DNA of 64,000 nucleotides from Paraburkholderia podalyriae (GTDB lineage: Bacteria; Pseudomonadota; Gammaproteobacteria; Burkholderiales; Burkholderiaceae): contig NZ_VZQQ01000008.1 of the NCBI RefSeq assembly GCF_014397785.1, positions 213,490 to 277,489 of the forward strand, written 5' to 3'. The first letter of the stretch is position 1, and each line of letters starts with the position of its first letter. Shown piece by piece: positions 9,483-18,854 of the stretch. Under the pieces are notes generated by a model, which worked only from the letters and a program-made list of their open reading frames with translations, was not told the origin of the DNA and did no database searches. Both the position numbers and the translations under genes were made by a program.

Positions 9483-10073
9483 CCCACGCGGGAGCGCGAG
9501 CGGTGTATGCGAGGCTTTCGCGACCCAAAGCGCACAGACCTTCCTGTCCAGCTTCGGTCCAATTCGGCAGCATTTCGCACTGAAGCGGCATCTTCTGCGC
9601 GCTTCACTCTATCGCAGACAACTCACGGCCCGGTTCGCCGCATGGTGCGAATTTACCAACGTCACCCAAACTCCGTCGAATGCTTTCTGAGTCATAGTGG
9701 CCTTATGCATCTCATCGCCGAACTCCCGTAAGTCGACAACGCCTTTCTGACCTGCCCCGTGGCTGACGGGAACTCTGTTTTGGCCAATGACCTTTGAGTA
9801 ATGGTCTTCACTATTTAAAGGCGTCCAATGGGGCGACATATGTTCGCTGTGGGGGTTCGCCGCCGGCATTCGACGGCGACGAGTTTTGACAATGCATGGA
9901 GTGTCGCTTTGAAACGTCTGTTCGTTGTCACCAGCGGTCTTGCGAACTCCGGGGAAACCTTCACACCTTGCCATAAGGGTGTTAGCAGATTTTGTGCATT
10001 CGGTATCCTATTGATAGGTCTAATTCCAGCCCGCAATGTGTTTGCTTTGAAATAGATCGTCAGGAGAAACGTC
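9483..10073. other. Intergenic stretch without a recognisable gene
   Basis: 590 bases between the truncated regulator and the HbpS-like gene. Open frames exist on both strands, for example a minus-strand frame around 9609-9974 and a plus-strand frame at 9828-10055, but none has a recognisable domain. Base composition is more AT-rich than the flanking operons, as expected of decayed or recently acquired DNA. Confidence 0.5.
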
Positions 10074-10798
10074 ATGCGTAAGATGCTCATCGTCGCTGTC
10101 GCAGCCTTCTGCATTGCGTCCTTTTCGCATGAAAGTCGTGCGTCTGGTGATGATGACGTTCCACAAGGACGTTGCAAGTTGCCACAAGGTACGGTCGCAT
10201 TGGTGGAAAAGCAGTTGAGTACGGTAGTCAATCTGGCCGATGGCAATGGGGGGATCTTCAAGCCCAATCGGATGTGGGCGGCCATTGTCGATCGGGAAGG
10301 GCACCTCTGCTCGGTGATCGTGACTGGGGATGCCTGGCCGGGTAGTCGGGCCATCGCAATTGCGAAGGCCTATACTGCGAACGGTTTCAGCAACGATGCA
10401 CTCGCTCTATCGACGGCAACCTCTATGCGGCCACCCAGCCGGGCGGGTCTCTGTACGGGCTGAATAATTCGAATCCTTTTGACGCGCGCTTCCTCGAACA
10501 GGGCAGCGGCATCGGACACACGCTTGGTGGCATCATTACCTTTGGCGGCGGTGTCGCACTTTATGCGGGTGGGAAAGTCATAGGAGGATTAGGGGTGAGC
10601 GGCGATAGCGCCTGCGCCGATCATGCGATCGCGTATCGCATGCGCAAGCTGGCGGGGCTCGGAACTGTACCCGCCGGCGAAGGCCCGAATAACACGGATA
10701 ACATCATATATTCAACAAGCGGGTCTCCGATCGGCTTTGAGCACCCTCATTGCTTTCCGACCGACCTGAGCGCCGCTGCCATTGAGAACACACATTAG
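10074..10798 (+). pseudogene. HbpS/GlcG-family (DUF336-like) exported protein, frameshifted
   Basis: Two frames together make one HbpS-like protein. The first (from 10074) has a signal peptide (MRKMLIVAVAAFCIASFSHE) and the domain start, including IVDREGHLCSVIVTGDAWPG and AKAYTANGFSNDALALSTA, then runs into an unrelated tail and stops at 10463. Homology continues in another frame from about 10412: NLYAATQPGGSLYGLNNSNP, GGGVALYAGGKVIGGLGVSG, DSACADHAIAYRMRKLAGL, ending at 10798. One missing base in the GCAACC around 10410-10416 (family sequence ALSTANLYAA) explains the switch. HbpS-like proteins bind haem or related cofactors outside the membrane. A sequencing error is the alternative to real decay. 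Confidence 0.75.
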
Positions 10799-11020
10799 TC
10801 AACGTGTTGACCCGCAGCGGTTGGCCATCCCACGCTATGGCTAATTGCAAGGGCATCAGCAACGTATTGACTGGAGATGGAGATATTCAGACCGCGTGTG
10901 GCCAACGACTTGCGAAATCACGATTTTTTTGAGGCATGAAATGGTGCAGCGCTGCTGAATGTCCTCAGGTGACTCCAGGGGCCGTCGACCGTCGATGGCC
11001 TGTTCGATCGATGCAACTGG

Positions 11021-11416
11021 TCAGCTTCTCGCCGAGTGGTGTTGACATCTGGCTCGCATCCAGCCGGTGCTGATCGTTTCCGCCGGCTTGCCGCATAGCT
11101 CGCACAGCCGACCGCCCATCATCTCCGCCGGTTCGATCACGGCGCGTTGTCGCGCATCAGCGCCCGAAGCACTGAAGCGCAGCGTTCCGGACTTTTCCTT
11201 GACCTGCATCACAACCACCTGCGGAGCGCCGTGCTTTGTACAAAGCTGCAGCTTCGCGCACAATACATCGATCAGATCGAACCAGCCGTCTCCGCACTCG
11301 AATCCCCACACAGAGAATACCGTTGGCACGGCATCCGGATCGTCGGTGACTGCCGGGGTGACGGCGAATATGAGCGGGTATCTTTCCCGTAAGATGTTTG
11401 ACGATTCCTCGCGCAC
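11021..11416 (-). CDS. Small uncharacterised protein with CxxC zinc-ribbon-like C-terminus
   Basis: 131 residues if translation begins at the GTG at 11416, which is preceded by a good GGGAGAAAG site; the frame stays open upstream to 11677 but that part has no visible domain. The protein contains FECGDGWFDLIDVLCAKLQL, VVVMQVKEKSGTLRFSASG and a C-terminal CELCGKPAETISTGWMRARC with CxxC and a later Cys/His pair, a layout that suggests one metal site. I recall similar short orphan proteins scattered in proteobacteria and phages, but no function. It is isolated among decayed sequence. Confidence 0.6.
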   Translation of the reverse strand: MREESSNILRERYPLIFAVTPAVTDDPDAVPTVFSVWGFECGDGWFDLIDVLCAKLQLCTKHGAPQVVVMQVKEKSGTLRFSASGADARQRAVIEPAEMMGGRLCELCGKPAETISTGWMRARCQHHSARS

Positions 11417-12344
11417 CGCTTCTTTCTCCCATGTCAGTATTGCTGCCGCAGCTACAATTTTAGTTGTCACATAGTGTCCGGCTCGGCGAGAACCGGCTAT
11501 CGAGCGCAACAGGGCGCCAGGTGAGGAGGCCAGAGCGTGATTGCCGCGGAACCTGGAGGATTGCCGGACAGGATCGAGTGCCGTCGTACACAGGTGGTGG
11601 AGCGAATCGGTCTGCTCATTGATGAGCGTCGCTGACCGGCCATCTGCGGACGATCGTTCGCGCTCCCGCGCGGACATTTGAATGTCGGCTTCGCCCTAGG
11701 TACCGGACTTTGCGTTTCGACGACGCCCAACGTGCCGTCGCCCTTCTCAATTGGTTGGACAGCATGGGAAGTCGCCCGGGAAGCCGCAGATCCACCCGTT
11801 TATTCCGGATTGCCGCTAACAGCGGTCAGCCCCGTGAGATTCACACTGCGGGTCGTGAACCATGCTTGAGTTTAAGGACGGAAAACGGTCACCGTTGACC
11901 TGTCGTCGCCTCAAAATCCTCTGAATAGGTGGTCAATCGCCCCTCTTTTCCCTCGTTTGGTTCAGCCCCAAGCTCGTATCATGGGCTGCACATTGGGGTT
12001 AATGCAGTATGTCGGACCCGTTGTGGGTTACAAAATCCTGACGTTTCTATCGAAGGAAAAGATACATGTCAATTGCAAAGCGACGCGCGAGCTCGGCCAG
12101 ATTGTTCCTCGTAACCAACAAATCGAGTGCTGTCGCGATTCCCGCGGACTGTAAAGCAACGACATCCGGGCCGACGCCAGAAGCATGGTTCGAGGAAGAA
12201 GTCGGCTACATCGGCGAAATGCCGGCGTGTACCCGCATCCCGACTGACACCCACCGTCAATGACCTGAGTGAACTTCACGTAAAAGTAATGCCGGCGAGC
12301 GCATTCTTTCGCCCCGGGTATCGCTCCACTGAAACGCGCCATTC
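11417..12344. other. Gene-poor stretch with degenerate repeat sequence
   Basis: About 930 bases with no supportable gene. Near 11637-11700 it carries GCGCGGACATTTGAATGTCG, which returns in nearly the same form near 14857-14880. A minus-strand stretch around 12045-12170 reads like coding sequence (GIATALDLLVTRNNLAELAR) but has no start, ends quickly and has no family I can name; it may be gene debris. Confidence 0.5.
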
Positions 12345-13583
12345 ATGAATACTGTTCGAACTGAATTAACGGGTGATGCCGGCCTGCCATCGATGCATCA
12401 GCCACTGGGACTGGCTGCGTTGCTCCGGGCGGCAACGGCTGGGAGCGATCTGACGCCGCTGGGGGAAAGCCTGCTCGAGCACGTAAAGCGCCATGACGAC
12501 CCGTACGCTCTGCTTGATTTGTCGCTAGTGTTGCAATTGAAATACCAGAAAGCGGCCGCTCTCGCCGTCCAGCAGCAAGCGCTTCAAATGACCAGACATT
12601 ATCGGTTAAAGAGCGCCCAGACGATCAAGACTCCCTTGAAGGTGCTGGTGCTCAAGGCTCCGGGCGATCTGATGGCGAACACGCCTTTTGAGTGCCTGCT
12701 TGAGAACGCCGACCTGCAGATAGAGGTCCTGTATGTCGACGCGCGGCCGCTGGGGAATGCCGAGTTGCCCGAGCACGACGTTATCTTCGTTGCGGCATGC
12801 GCGTCGGATGAAACCGTGGGCGTTCTTGCCCAAATCGCGTCGCTGACGAGCGGGACGGGTTGCCGCGTACTAAACCGGTCCGAACACATTGCGAAGACAA
12901 TGCGTGACACCGCCTATGCTCTGCTGGGCGCTGCCCCCGGTATCTGTATGGCCCACACGGTGCGCCTTTCCCGTGAGCGGGTCGACGAAGCGGCTTCGGG
13001 AGCGTTGCAGTTGTCCGAGGTACTCGGCGCAAACTATCCGCTCATCATACGGCCGATAGGATCGCACGCCGGACAAGGTCTGGCAAAAGTGTCTGACGCT
13101 CAGGAACTCGCGCGCTACATGGCTGAGTCTGACGCCGTGGAATATTACATGGCGCCTTTTATCGACTACAGCAGCGCCGACGGTCTGTTTCGCAAATACC
13201 GGATCGTGATGATTGAGGGAACGCCATTCGTGTGCCATATGGGCATCTCGAAGGAATGGATGGTTCACTACCCTTACGCGGAAATGTCGACGCATCCCGA
13301 CCGGCGAGAGGAAGAATCGCACCTGATGGCGAGCTTTGACACCGATTTTGCTGTGCGTCACCGCGAGGCGTTTCGCAACGTCGCGGAATTGACCGGCCTC
13401 GATTACGTAGGATTCGATTGCGCTGAAACGAGCGATGGCCGGCTGCTCATATTCGAGATCGCGACGGGCATGGTTGTGCATGACTTGGACGACCAGAGCA
13501 TCTTTCCTTATAAGGTTCCGCAAATTCGCCGGGTTGCTGACGCCTTTCATGAAATGCTGCGCCGCGCGGCTGCGAACGCATAG
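12345..13583 (+). CDS. ATP-grasp (RimK-like) ligase with N-terminal helical region
   Basis: 412 residues. Residues ~1-95 are helical and contain a TPR-like segment (YALLDLSLVLQLKYQKAAAL). Residues ~98-190 look like the Rossmann-like domain preceding an ATP-grasp fold (PLKVLVLKAPGDLMANTPFE). The ATP-grasp core follows: YPLIIRPIGSHAGQGLAKV (~226-244) as the ATP-binding lysine/glycine-loop region and DYVGFDCAE...LLIFEIATGM near 355-376 for the metal ligands, where Glu and Asp are present but the usual Asn is replaced (EIATG). ATP-grasp enzymes join a carboxylate to an amine or thiol using ATP. It starts just 29 bases before a SerC-like aminotransferase, so the two probably act in one pathway. 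No substrate can be assigned. Confidence 0.75.
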   Translation: MNTVRTELTGDAGLPSMHQPLGLAALLRAATAGSDLTPLGESLLEHVKRHDDPYALLDLSLVLQLKYQKAAALAVQQQALQMTRHYRLKSAQTIKTPLKVLVLKAPGDLMANTPFECLLENADLQIEVLYVDARPLGNAELPEHDVIFVAACASDETVGVLAQIASLTSGTGCRVLNRSEHIAKTMRDTAYALLGAAPGICMAHTVRLSRERVDEAASGALQLSEVLGANYPLIIRPIGSHAGQGLAKVSDAQELARYMAESDAVEYYMAPFIDYSSADGLFRKYRIVMIEGTPFVCHMGISKEWMVHYPYAEMSTHPDRREEESHLMASFDTDFAVRHREAFRNVAELTGLDYVGFDCAETSDGRLLIFEIATGMVVHDLDDQSIFPYKVPQIRRVADAFHEMLRRAAANA

Positions 13584-13612
13584 AAAATCCAACGGCTGGC
13601 CTCGGAGGCATA

Positions 13613-14707
13613 GTGAAGTCCAATGCATTGAATTTTTCCGGTGGTCCCGGAGCGCTCCCTGAAACGGTGCTGGAACAGACGCGCATAGCGATTACCGCGT
13701 TACCGGAAACCGGCATCTCCGTACTCGGCATGAGCCATCGCTCGGACTGGTTTCGCTCCATACTGGACGAAGCGGAACAGAATCTGCGCGTTCTGCTCGG
13801 TATATCCGACGACTACGCCATTACTTTTCAGCAGGGCGGCAGTAGTCTGCAGTTCGCGATGATTCCGATGAATTTTGCCGCGAAAGGATTCGCGCCGCCC
13901 GAATATGTGACGTCCGGCTACTGGAGCGGTCGGGCGACCTCGGAGGCGGCCAAGGTGACTGAGAGGAAAGTTGCGTGGGACGGCCACGCGACGGGCTACC
14001 GGCAGCTGCCCGCCCTCGATAAACTGGACATCTCCGGCTCTGCCGCCTATCTGCATTACGTGTCGAACGAGACCGTGGAAGGTTTGCAATTTCCGGTTTG
14101 GGAAGAGGCGACGCAGGTACCGCTGATTGCGGACATGTCGTCCGATTTTCTGTCGAAGCCCATTCGGCCAGACGCATACTCGATGATTTATGCCCACGCC
14201 CAGAAGAACCTAGGTCCGGCTGGGGTAACGGTAGCGGTAATCAAGCGTTCGCTGCTTGAACGGATCCCCGACGGCTTGCCGGCGATCCTCGATTTTCGCA
14301 CCCACGTCTCGCACGGTTCCAACTACAACACGCCGCCGGTATTCGCGATCTATGTGCTGACGTTGATTACGCGCTGGCTGCGCTTCGATGTTGGCGGTCT
14401 GCACGCGATGCAAAGCATCAATGAGAGAAAGGCGCGGCGGCTGTATGACACGCTGGACGCTTTGGAGGGGGTCGTGACCGTCCACGCGGACCGTCGCTGG
14501 CGCTCACAAATGAACGTGGCTTTTAAATTCGGTGATTCTCGGCTCGGCGATGCGTTTATCGGGGCGGCTCGTGAACAGGGTATCGTTGGACTAGAGGGGC
14601 ACCGTTCAATTGGCGGGTTGCGTGCGTCTCTATACAACGCCGTTACAGAGCAAGCCGTGGACATTCTGGCAGACGCACTAACGGAATTCAGTATGCAACG
14701 GGCCTGA
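13613..14707 (+). CDS. Phosphoserine aminotransferase-like PLP enzyme (SerC paralogue)
   Basis: 364-residue class V aminotransferase. It shows LNFSGGPGALPETVLEQTR, the phosphate/substrate motif SHRSDWF, QQGGSSLQFAMIPMNF, HYVSNETVEG and the PLP lysine in YAHAQKNLGPAGVT (~residue 203), with GHRSIGGLRASLYNA near the end. The QGG(S/A)SLQF form resembles Bacillus-type enzymes rather than the GGG(L/R)GQ form I would expect in the proteobacterial housekeeping copy, so it is probably a transferred paralogue. GTG start at 13613 with a GGAGG five bases away. SerC makes 3-phosphoserine from phosphohydroxypyruvate; here it may make an amino acid used by the upstream ligase (inference). Confidence 0.85.
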   Translation: MKSNALNFSGGPGALPETVLEQTRIAITALPETGISVLGMSHRSDWFRSILDEAEQNLRVLLGISDDYAITFQQGGSSLQFAMIPMNFAAKGFAPPEYVTSGYWSGRATSEAAKVTERKVAWDGHATGYRQLPALDKLDISGSAAYLHYVSNETVEGLQFPVWEEATQVPLIADMSSDFLSKPIRPDAYSMIYAHAQKNLGPAGVTVAVIKRSLLERIPDGLPAILDFRTHVSHGSNYNTPPVFAIYVLTLITRWLRFDVGGLHAMQSINERKARRLYDTLDALEGVVTVHADRRWRSQMNVAFKFGDSRLGDAFIGAAREQGIVGLEGHRSIGGLRASLYNAVTEQAVDILADALTEFSMQRA

Positions 14708-15495
14708 ACAGCAATGCCGGTTCTCACGTTGACGTGCCGTGCGACTCGAAGGAATAAATGACCGCTGCACCCCAAAAAGCTGCCGATTGAGGTGGCGTCT
14801 GGTTTAGAGTCCGGAGTGGGTCGCGTGCCGCCGATCGCCGTCAGGCAGAGGGCGGTTGCGCGGACATTTGAACGTCGGGTCCTCCCTGGCAGCAGTAATT
14901 CAGCTTCCGGTCATACATGTCGGTCTCGATCGGAGAGATTGGCCGCTGACGAGAAGATTGAACGCTCGTTCACGACCCGCGATCGCCATTCGCGACCTGC
15001 ACATATACAGGTCGGGCGGTCTCCAGGTGTATTCCTTCGCACCTTGGGGAAACCTGTAACACGTTGCGCCTCGCACTGCGCGGGTTGGTTCGCGAAGATA
15101 GACGTCGGCGCGTTCGACACGGCGCCGGCTGACTGGCAGACGCGCTCTTCGCTTTCCACCGGGCGGTAAATGATGCCAGCTCACTTGGCGTGCTTCCGGA
15201 ATAATGGCGATGCCTACTGCGATCGAGGTCGCGGTCGATGGCTCAACGAACTGCGTCGAAATCGTCTCCAGTTCGCCGTCACTTATCGGGCGTCGTAGAA
15301 GCCGCTACGTCTCGGCCGATAATAGAGGAAGTCGTAACGCGGGCGCTGCGAGCGCTTCGGATACCTCTTGCTGAGGCTACCAATTGTTTTGGGGGAGAAC
15401 GTGCTTTCCCTCTGTCGTGTCAAACGCTACAAGGCAACGCGGATCGAGGCGGCGCCGTGCGGGCGTAAGCCGTCGAGCATGCATGCTCGCTGGTG
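14708..15495. other. Non-coding stretch with degenerate repeat sequence
   Basis: About 790 bases with no supportable gene. A segment around 14753-14945 shares blocks with two other places in the window: GCGCGGACATTTGAACGTCG with 11661-11680, and AATGACCGCTG, GCCGATTGAGGTGG and GTCCGGAGTGGGTCG with 20508-20570. A minus-strand stretch around 15180-15300 (VGIAIIPEARQVSW) faintly recalls a LysR effector domain but is too short and broken to call. Confidence 0.5.
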
Positions 15496-18162
15496 TCACA
15501 GCTCACGCATGCGCTGGACAGCAGACTCGCGCGTCTCGCGAAAAGCCGCGATCACCGCAATCACCACCGACAGCGCCGCCACGCCGGCGAGGAAAGCCAG
15601 AAAGACCCAAGGCACGGTGAGGCGCTCGGGCGGAGGATCGAACACACCGGTCAGCAGCTTGACCAGCATCCACGCCAGTGCAAAACCCGTCAGCGTTCCG
15701 ATGGCCGCCCCGCCCAACAGGAGCACGAGCGCCTCGCTCCACAAGAACGCACCAAGCTGACGCGGCTTGGCACCGAGCGCGGTCAGAATCGCAAACGTGC
15801 GCCGCCGATCGAAGAAACCCAGCGCAATGATGAGTCCGGTTGCGCCGGCGACCATCAACGCCGCGGCCCCGAGTTCGAGTTGCGTGAGCCCGCGCAAATC
15901 GACGGCTGTCAGGCTCGAATTGATCACGCGCTGCGCCTGCCCGATGTCGGTGATCTTGACTGCCCCAAACGGCGCAACCGTGCCGCGCGCGGCCAAGGCC
16001 ACCTGCTCAGGCGGCGCCGTTGTCTTCAGCAACACGATTTCCGCCGCGCTCGTGCCGGTTTTCCGCGCGATGTAGTCGGCATTCGCGACGAGGAATGAGT
16101 CGCGCGGCGCGGTCGGAAATTCGCGCACGACGCCAACAAAACGAAACGGCACCACGCGATATTGATGGTCGCTTGCGCTCTGAAGGCGAAGGTTGATCTC
16201 GTCGCCCGGGTGCAGTTGATAGTCCTTCACGGTCTCTTCGGACACGAGGATGCCGTTCGGATATTGCGCGAGCAAGTTGAGCGACCTTTGCGCATTGCCG
16301 CCTTCGAAATAGGCGTCGGCCATGCGCGTCGCTTGTCCGATGTGGCGGGCGTCGATGCCATACAGGTCTTGCAGGTCCGTGCCCACGTAGGCGAAACGGT
16401 GCTGCATCTGCTGGGCGGCGCTGACTCCGGGCAATGCAGCAAGTTCGGCGAATCTGGCTGACGCGGGCGCCTGCGAAGTCCCGGTCGCCGTCACGTCTGC
16501 GCCGTTCGTGAGTTCCGCGTTCACGCGTGCCTGCGCGTTGTAGGTTGCGTTGAACACGGCCGTGGACGTCGCGAACGCGAACGCCAACGCGATAAGCGCG
16601 ATGCCCTGCGTCATTCGATTGCGCTGCCGGCTCATCGCCGCCGCGGCCACGCCGGCAAGCGAATGCGCAAGCGGACGAAGCCAGATGGCGAGCGCGCCGC
16701 GCCCGCGCCGCAATCCCTCGAGACCGAGCCTGATGGTCAGGAGGCCGCATCCTGCCCAGGTCAGGACGGGCGCGAGAAAGGCGACGTAATCGATCGACGA
16801 TGACGGCGTGCCTTCGGGAGCCAGCACGACCTGATACCCGGTGCTCCAGGTCCGCCAGAAGATGATGGCCGACAGTGCGAGCAGGACAAGATCGAAGTAG
16901 ACCCGTTGCCAGAGGCGCGGACACTCGGAACCCGTCAGCCGGCGGGCGCTCGTGACCGGCGTCGTGCTTGCACTGATCCATGCTGCCACGAGAATCGCCG
17001 CATTCGCCAGCACGACGCCCGCTATGGCCGCGCAGGCGACCCAGCGCATCGACGAAGCCCCAAAATAGCCAGCGCCGAGAAACAGATGCGACAACAACGC
17101 GGCAAGGACCAACCCAACAAGCGTACCGCTGACGCCAACGCACATCGCTTCGACCGCCGCCAGCTTCATGATCTGGGCGCGCGATGCGCCACGGATTCGC
17201 AGGAGTGCCTGATCTCGGCGTCGCCGTCCGGAACCTGCCGCAACGACTCCGATCGTCAGGAACGCGCCGAGAAGCGCGCCGGGTGCGCCCAGAAACAGAA
17301 ACAGCACCTTTGCGTAAAGCGCGTCGCTGCGCACACCGTCGAGCCGCGCGGCAAGGTTGTCGGCAACGAGCGCATTGCCCGCAATGCGCGTCTCGAGGTT
17401 CCTTGCAGCGCCCTGCACCTGAGCAAAGGCGGCTTCGGGATCGCCCGGCAAACCGTCATGCGCGAGTCCGACGTGAAGCTGGATGCGCGACCGACGCGAT
17501 CCGGCTGACGCCTCTGCGCCGAACAGGCGTTGCCACGCGTCCATCGGAAGCAGAAGCACATTGTCCGGAGGCGCTTGCGGCGCTGCGACAGGCGCGACGC
17601 CGATCGCCTGAAACATCGCATCGGCGTTCGGCAAATCGACTATGCCGGCAATCCGCACATTGGCCGCAGCCACGCCTGGACCATGAATATTCACCGTATC
17701 GCCGATGGTCACATGCAGGTTCGCGGCGGTCTGCTGAGCAATCAGAGCGCCATCCAGATTACCCAGCAGCAGCCGGAACTGAGCCGGAAAGTCCTGGAAG
17801 TACGTGCTTTCAAGACCGAGCACTTTGCCCTGTCCGGTCGTCTGTACGGTTTCTCCTGTGGTCGCTTCGAAGCCATCGACATCGGCATAACCGACAGCTT
17901 GCTGTTTCGTGACCCGCGCGGCCTTTGCGACGGCTGCTGCCACTTCGTGGACCGAAAGCGCGCCCATCGTCGCCGGTCCTGGTTGCACCTGCCAATCGAC
18001 GGGCAGGCTCGCGCTCGCACGCTGTGTCATCGAAGCGGTGCTTCGCGCGATGAAAGCGCCAAGCGATGCGACCAGCGCGACCGTCACCGCGACGCCAGCC
18101 GCCATGCCCGCGAGCCGGCCCCTGCGTTGCCTGACAAGTCCGATAAGCCAAAGGCCGATCAT
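15496..18162 (-). CDS. Large FtsX/MacB-type ABC transporter permease
   Basis: 888-residue membrane protein with one N-terminal TM helix (~20-40), an extracytoplasmic domain, a three- or four-helix block (~290-420), further helices (~440-560), a second periplasmic domain, and a final block (~755-875) with FFDRRRTFAILTALGAKPRQ, the coupling region typical of FtsX-fold permeases. About ten TM helices in two FtsX halves, as in LolCE-like or MacB-like (type VII) systems that extract lipids or lipoproteins or transmit force. It overlaps the upstream ATPase gene as ATGA. Last gene of a four-gene operon. Substrate unknown. Confidence 0.82.
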   Translation of the reverse strand: MIGLWLIGLVRQRRGRLAGMAAGVAVTVALVASLGAFIARSTASMTQRASASLPVDWQVQPGPATMGALSVHEVAAAVAKAARVTKQQAVGYADVDGFEATTGETVQTTGQGKVLGLESTYFQDFPAQFRLLLGNLDGALIAQQTAANLHVTIGDTVNIHGPGVAAANVRIAGIVDLPNADAMFQAIGVAPVAAPQAPPDNVLLLPMDAWQRLFGAEASAGSRRSRIQLHVGLAHDGLPGDPEAAFAQVQGAARNLETRIAGNALVADNLAARLDGVRSDALYAKVLFLFLGAPGALLGAFLTIGVVAAGSGRRRRDQALLRIRGASRAQIMKLAAVEAMCVGVSGTLVGLVLAALLSHLFLGAGYFGASSMRWVACAAIAGVVLANAAILVAAWISASTTPVTSARRLTGSECPRLWQRVYFDLVLLALSAIIFWRTWSTGYQVVLAPEGTPSSSIDYVAFLAPVLTWAGCGLLTIRLGLEGLRRGRGALAIWLRPLAHSLAGVAAAAMSRQRNRMTQGIALIALAFAFATSTAVFNATYNAQARVNAELTNGADVTATGTSQAPASARFAELAALPGVSAAQQMQHRFAYVGTDLQDLYGIDARHIGQATRMADAYFEGGNAQRSLNLLAQYPNGILVSEETVKDYQLHPGDEINLRLQSASDHQYRVVPFRFVGVVREFPTAPRDSFLVANADYIARKTGTSAAEIVLLKTTAPPEQVALAARGTVAPFGAVKITDIGQAQRVINSSLTAVDLRGLTQLELGAAALMVAGATGLIIALGFFDRRRTFAILTALGAKPRQLGAFLWSEALVLLLGGAAIGTLTGFALAWMLVKLLTGVFDPPPERLTVPWVFLAFLAGVAALSVVIAVIAAFRETRESAVQRMREL

Positions 18163-18854
18163 GGCTGTCCCGATGTCGGCCCGGCTTCGGTGAGCACGCC
18201 GCGCTCCATGCGCCAGACTGCGTTCATCCGTGCTGAAACGGCTGGATCATGAGTGGCGATGACGAGCGCCGTCGGCGTGTTGGCGAGATGCGCGATGAGT
18301 GCATCGAGCAAGGCCTGGCCGGTGGCCTGATCGAGCTGGCCCGTGGGCTCGTCGGCGAGAATGACGAGCGGTCGTCCGACCGTAGCGCGCGCCATCGCCA
18401 CGCGCTGCATCTGTCCGCCCGAGAGTTCCTCTGGCAATTTCTGCGCAAGCGCCTCGAGACCGAACCTGGCAAGCGCAGCGGCCACAGCGCGTTCGGCACC
18501 GCTCGCGCGGTCGGCGGGATCGGCCGCATCGGCTATCAGGAGCGGCAACGCAACGTTTTCGCTCACCGTCAAAGGCTCCAGCAGGCTCGGCGTCTGGAAC
18601 ACGAGCGAGATCCTTGCGGGCAGCAGCGTCTCGCGCGCACCGAGCGCGGGCCAATCGATCACGCCGCTCGTCGGCGTATCGAGCGCTGCCATCAGGTGCA
18701 GCAAGGTCGTCTTGCCACTCCCCGAACGGCCCGCCAGCGCGATCCGGTCTCCTCGATTGAGGACGAAGCTGGCCGCGGCGAGCGCCACGACTTGCCTCTC
18801 GCCATGCCGATAGGTGCGGCTGAGCGATCGGGCTTCGATCAGCACGTCACGCAT
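18159..18854 (-). CDS. ABC transporter ATP-binding protein (MacB/LolD type), second of two
   Basis: 231 residues. Walker A GRSGSGKTTLLH (~39-50), signature LSGGQMQRVAMARA, Walker B LVILADEPTG and the switch His in ATHDPAVS are all present, so it should be an active ATPase. Start 18854 is chosen because GGGAGG lies seven bases upstream; an ATG at 18869 is also in frame. It overlaps the previous ATPase gene by 8 bases and the permease by 4. Together with the other ATPase it may form a heterodimer under the FtsX-type permease, since there is one large permease and two different ATPases. Confidence 0.88.
   Translation of the reverse strand: MRDVLIEARSLSRTYRHGERQVVALAAASFVLNRGDRIALAGRSGSGKTTLLHLMAALDTPTSGVIDWPALGARETLLPARISLVFQTPSLLEPLTVSENVALPLLIADAADPADRASGAERAVAAALARFGLEALAQKLPEELSGGQMQRVAMARATVGRPLVILADEPTGQLDQATGQALLDALIAHLANTPTALVIATHDPAVSARMNAVWRMERGVLTEAGPTSGQP

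Noticed and set aside
9609..9974. Minus-strand frame of 121 codons
   Set aside because: Part of it (LREFGDEMHKATMTQKAFDG) looks protein-like, but no family, ribosome site or context supports it.
9828..10055. Plus-strand frame of 75 codons before the HbpS-like gene
   Set aside because: No domain and no ribosome site; it ends just before the real start.
12045..12170. Minus-strand coding-like piece (GIATALDLLVTRNNLAELAR)
   Set aside because: No start, quickly stopped and no recognisable family; possible debris only.
15000..15300. Possible LysR effector-domain remnant on the minus strand
   Set aside because: The resemblance (VGIAIIPEARQVSWHHLPP) is too short and is not followed by further matching sequence.
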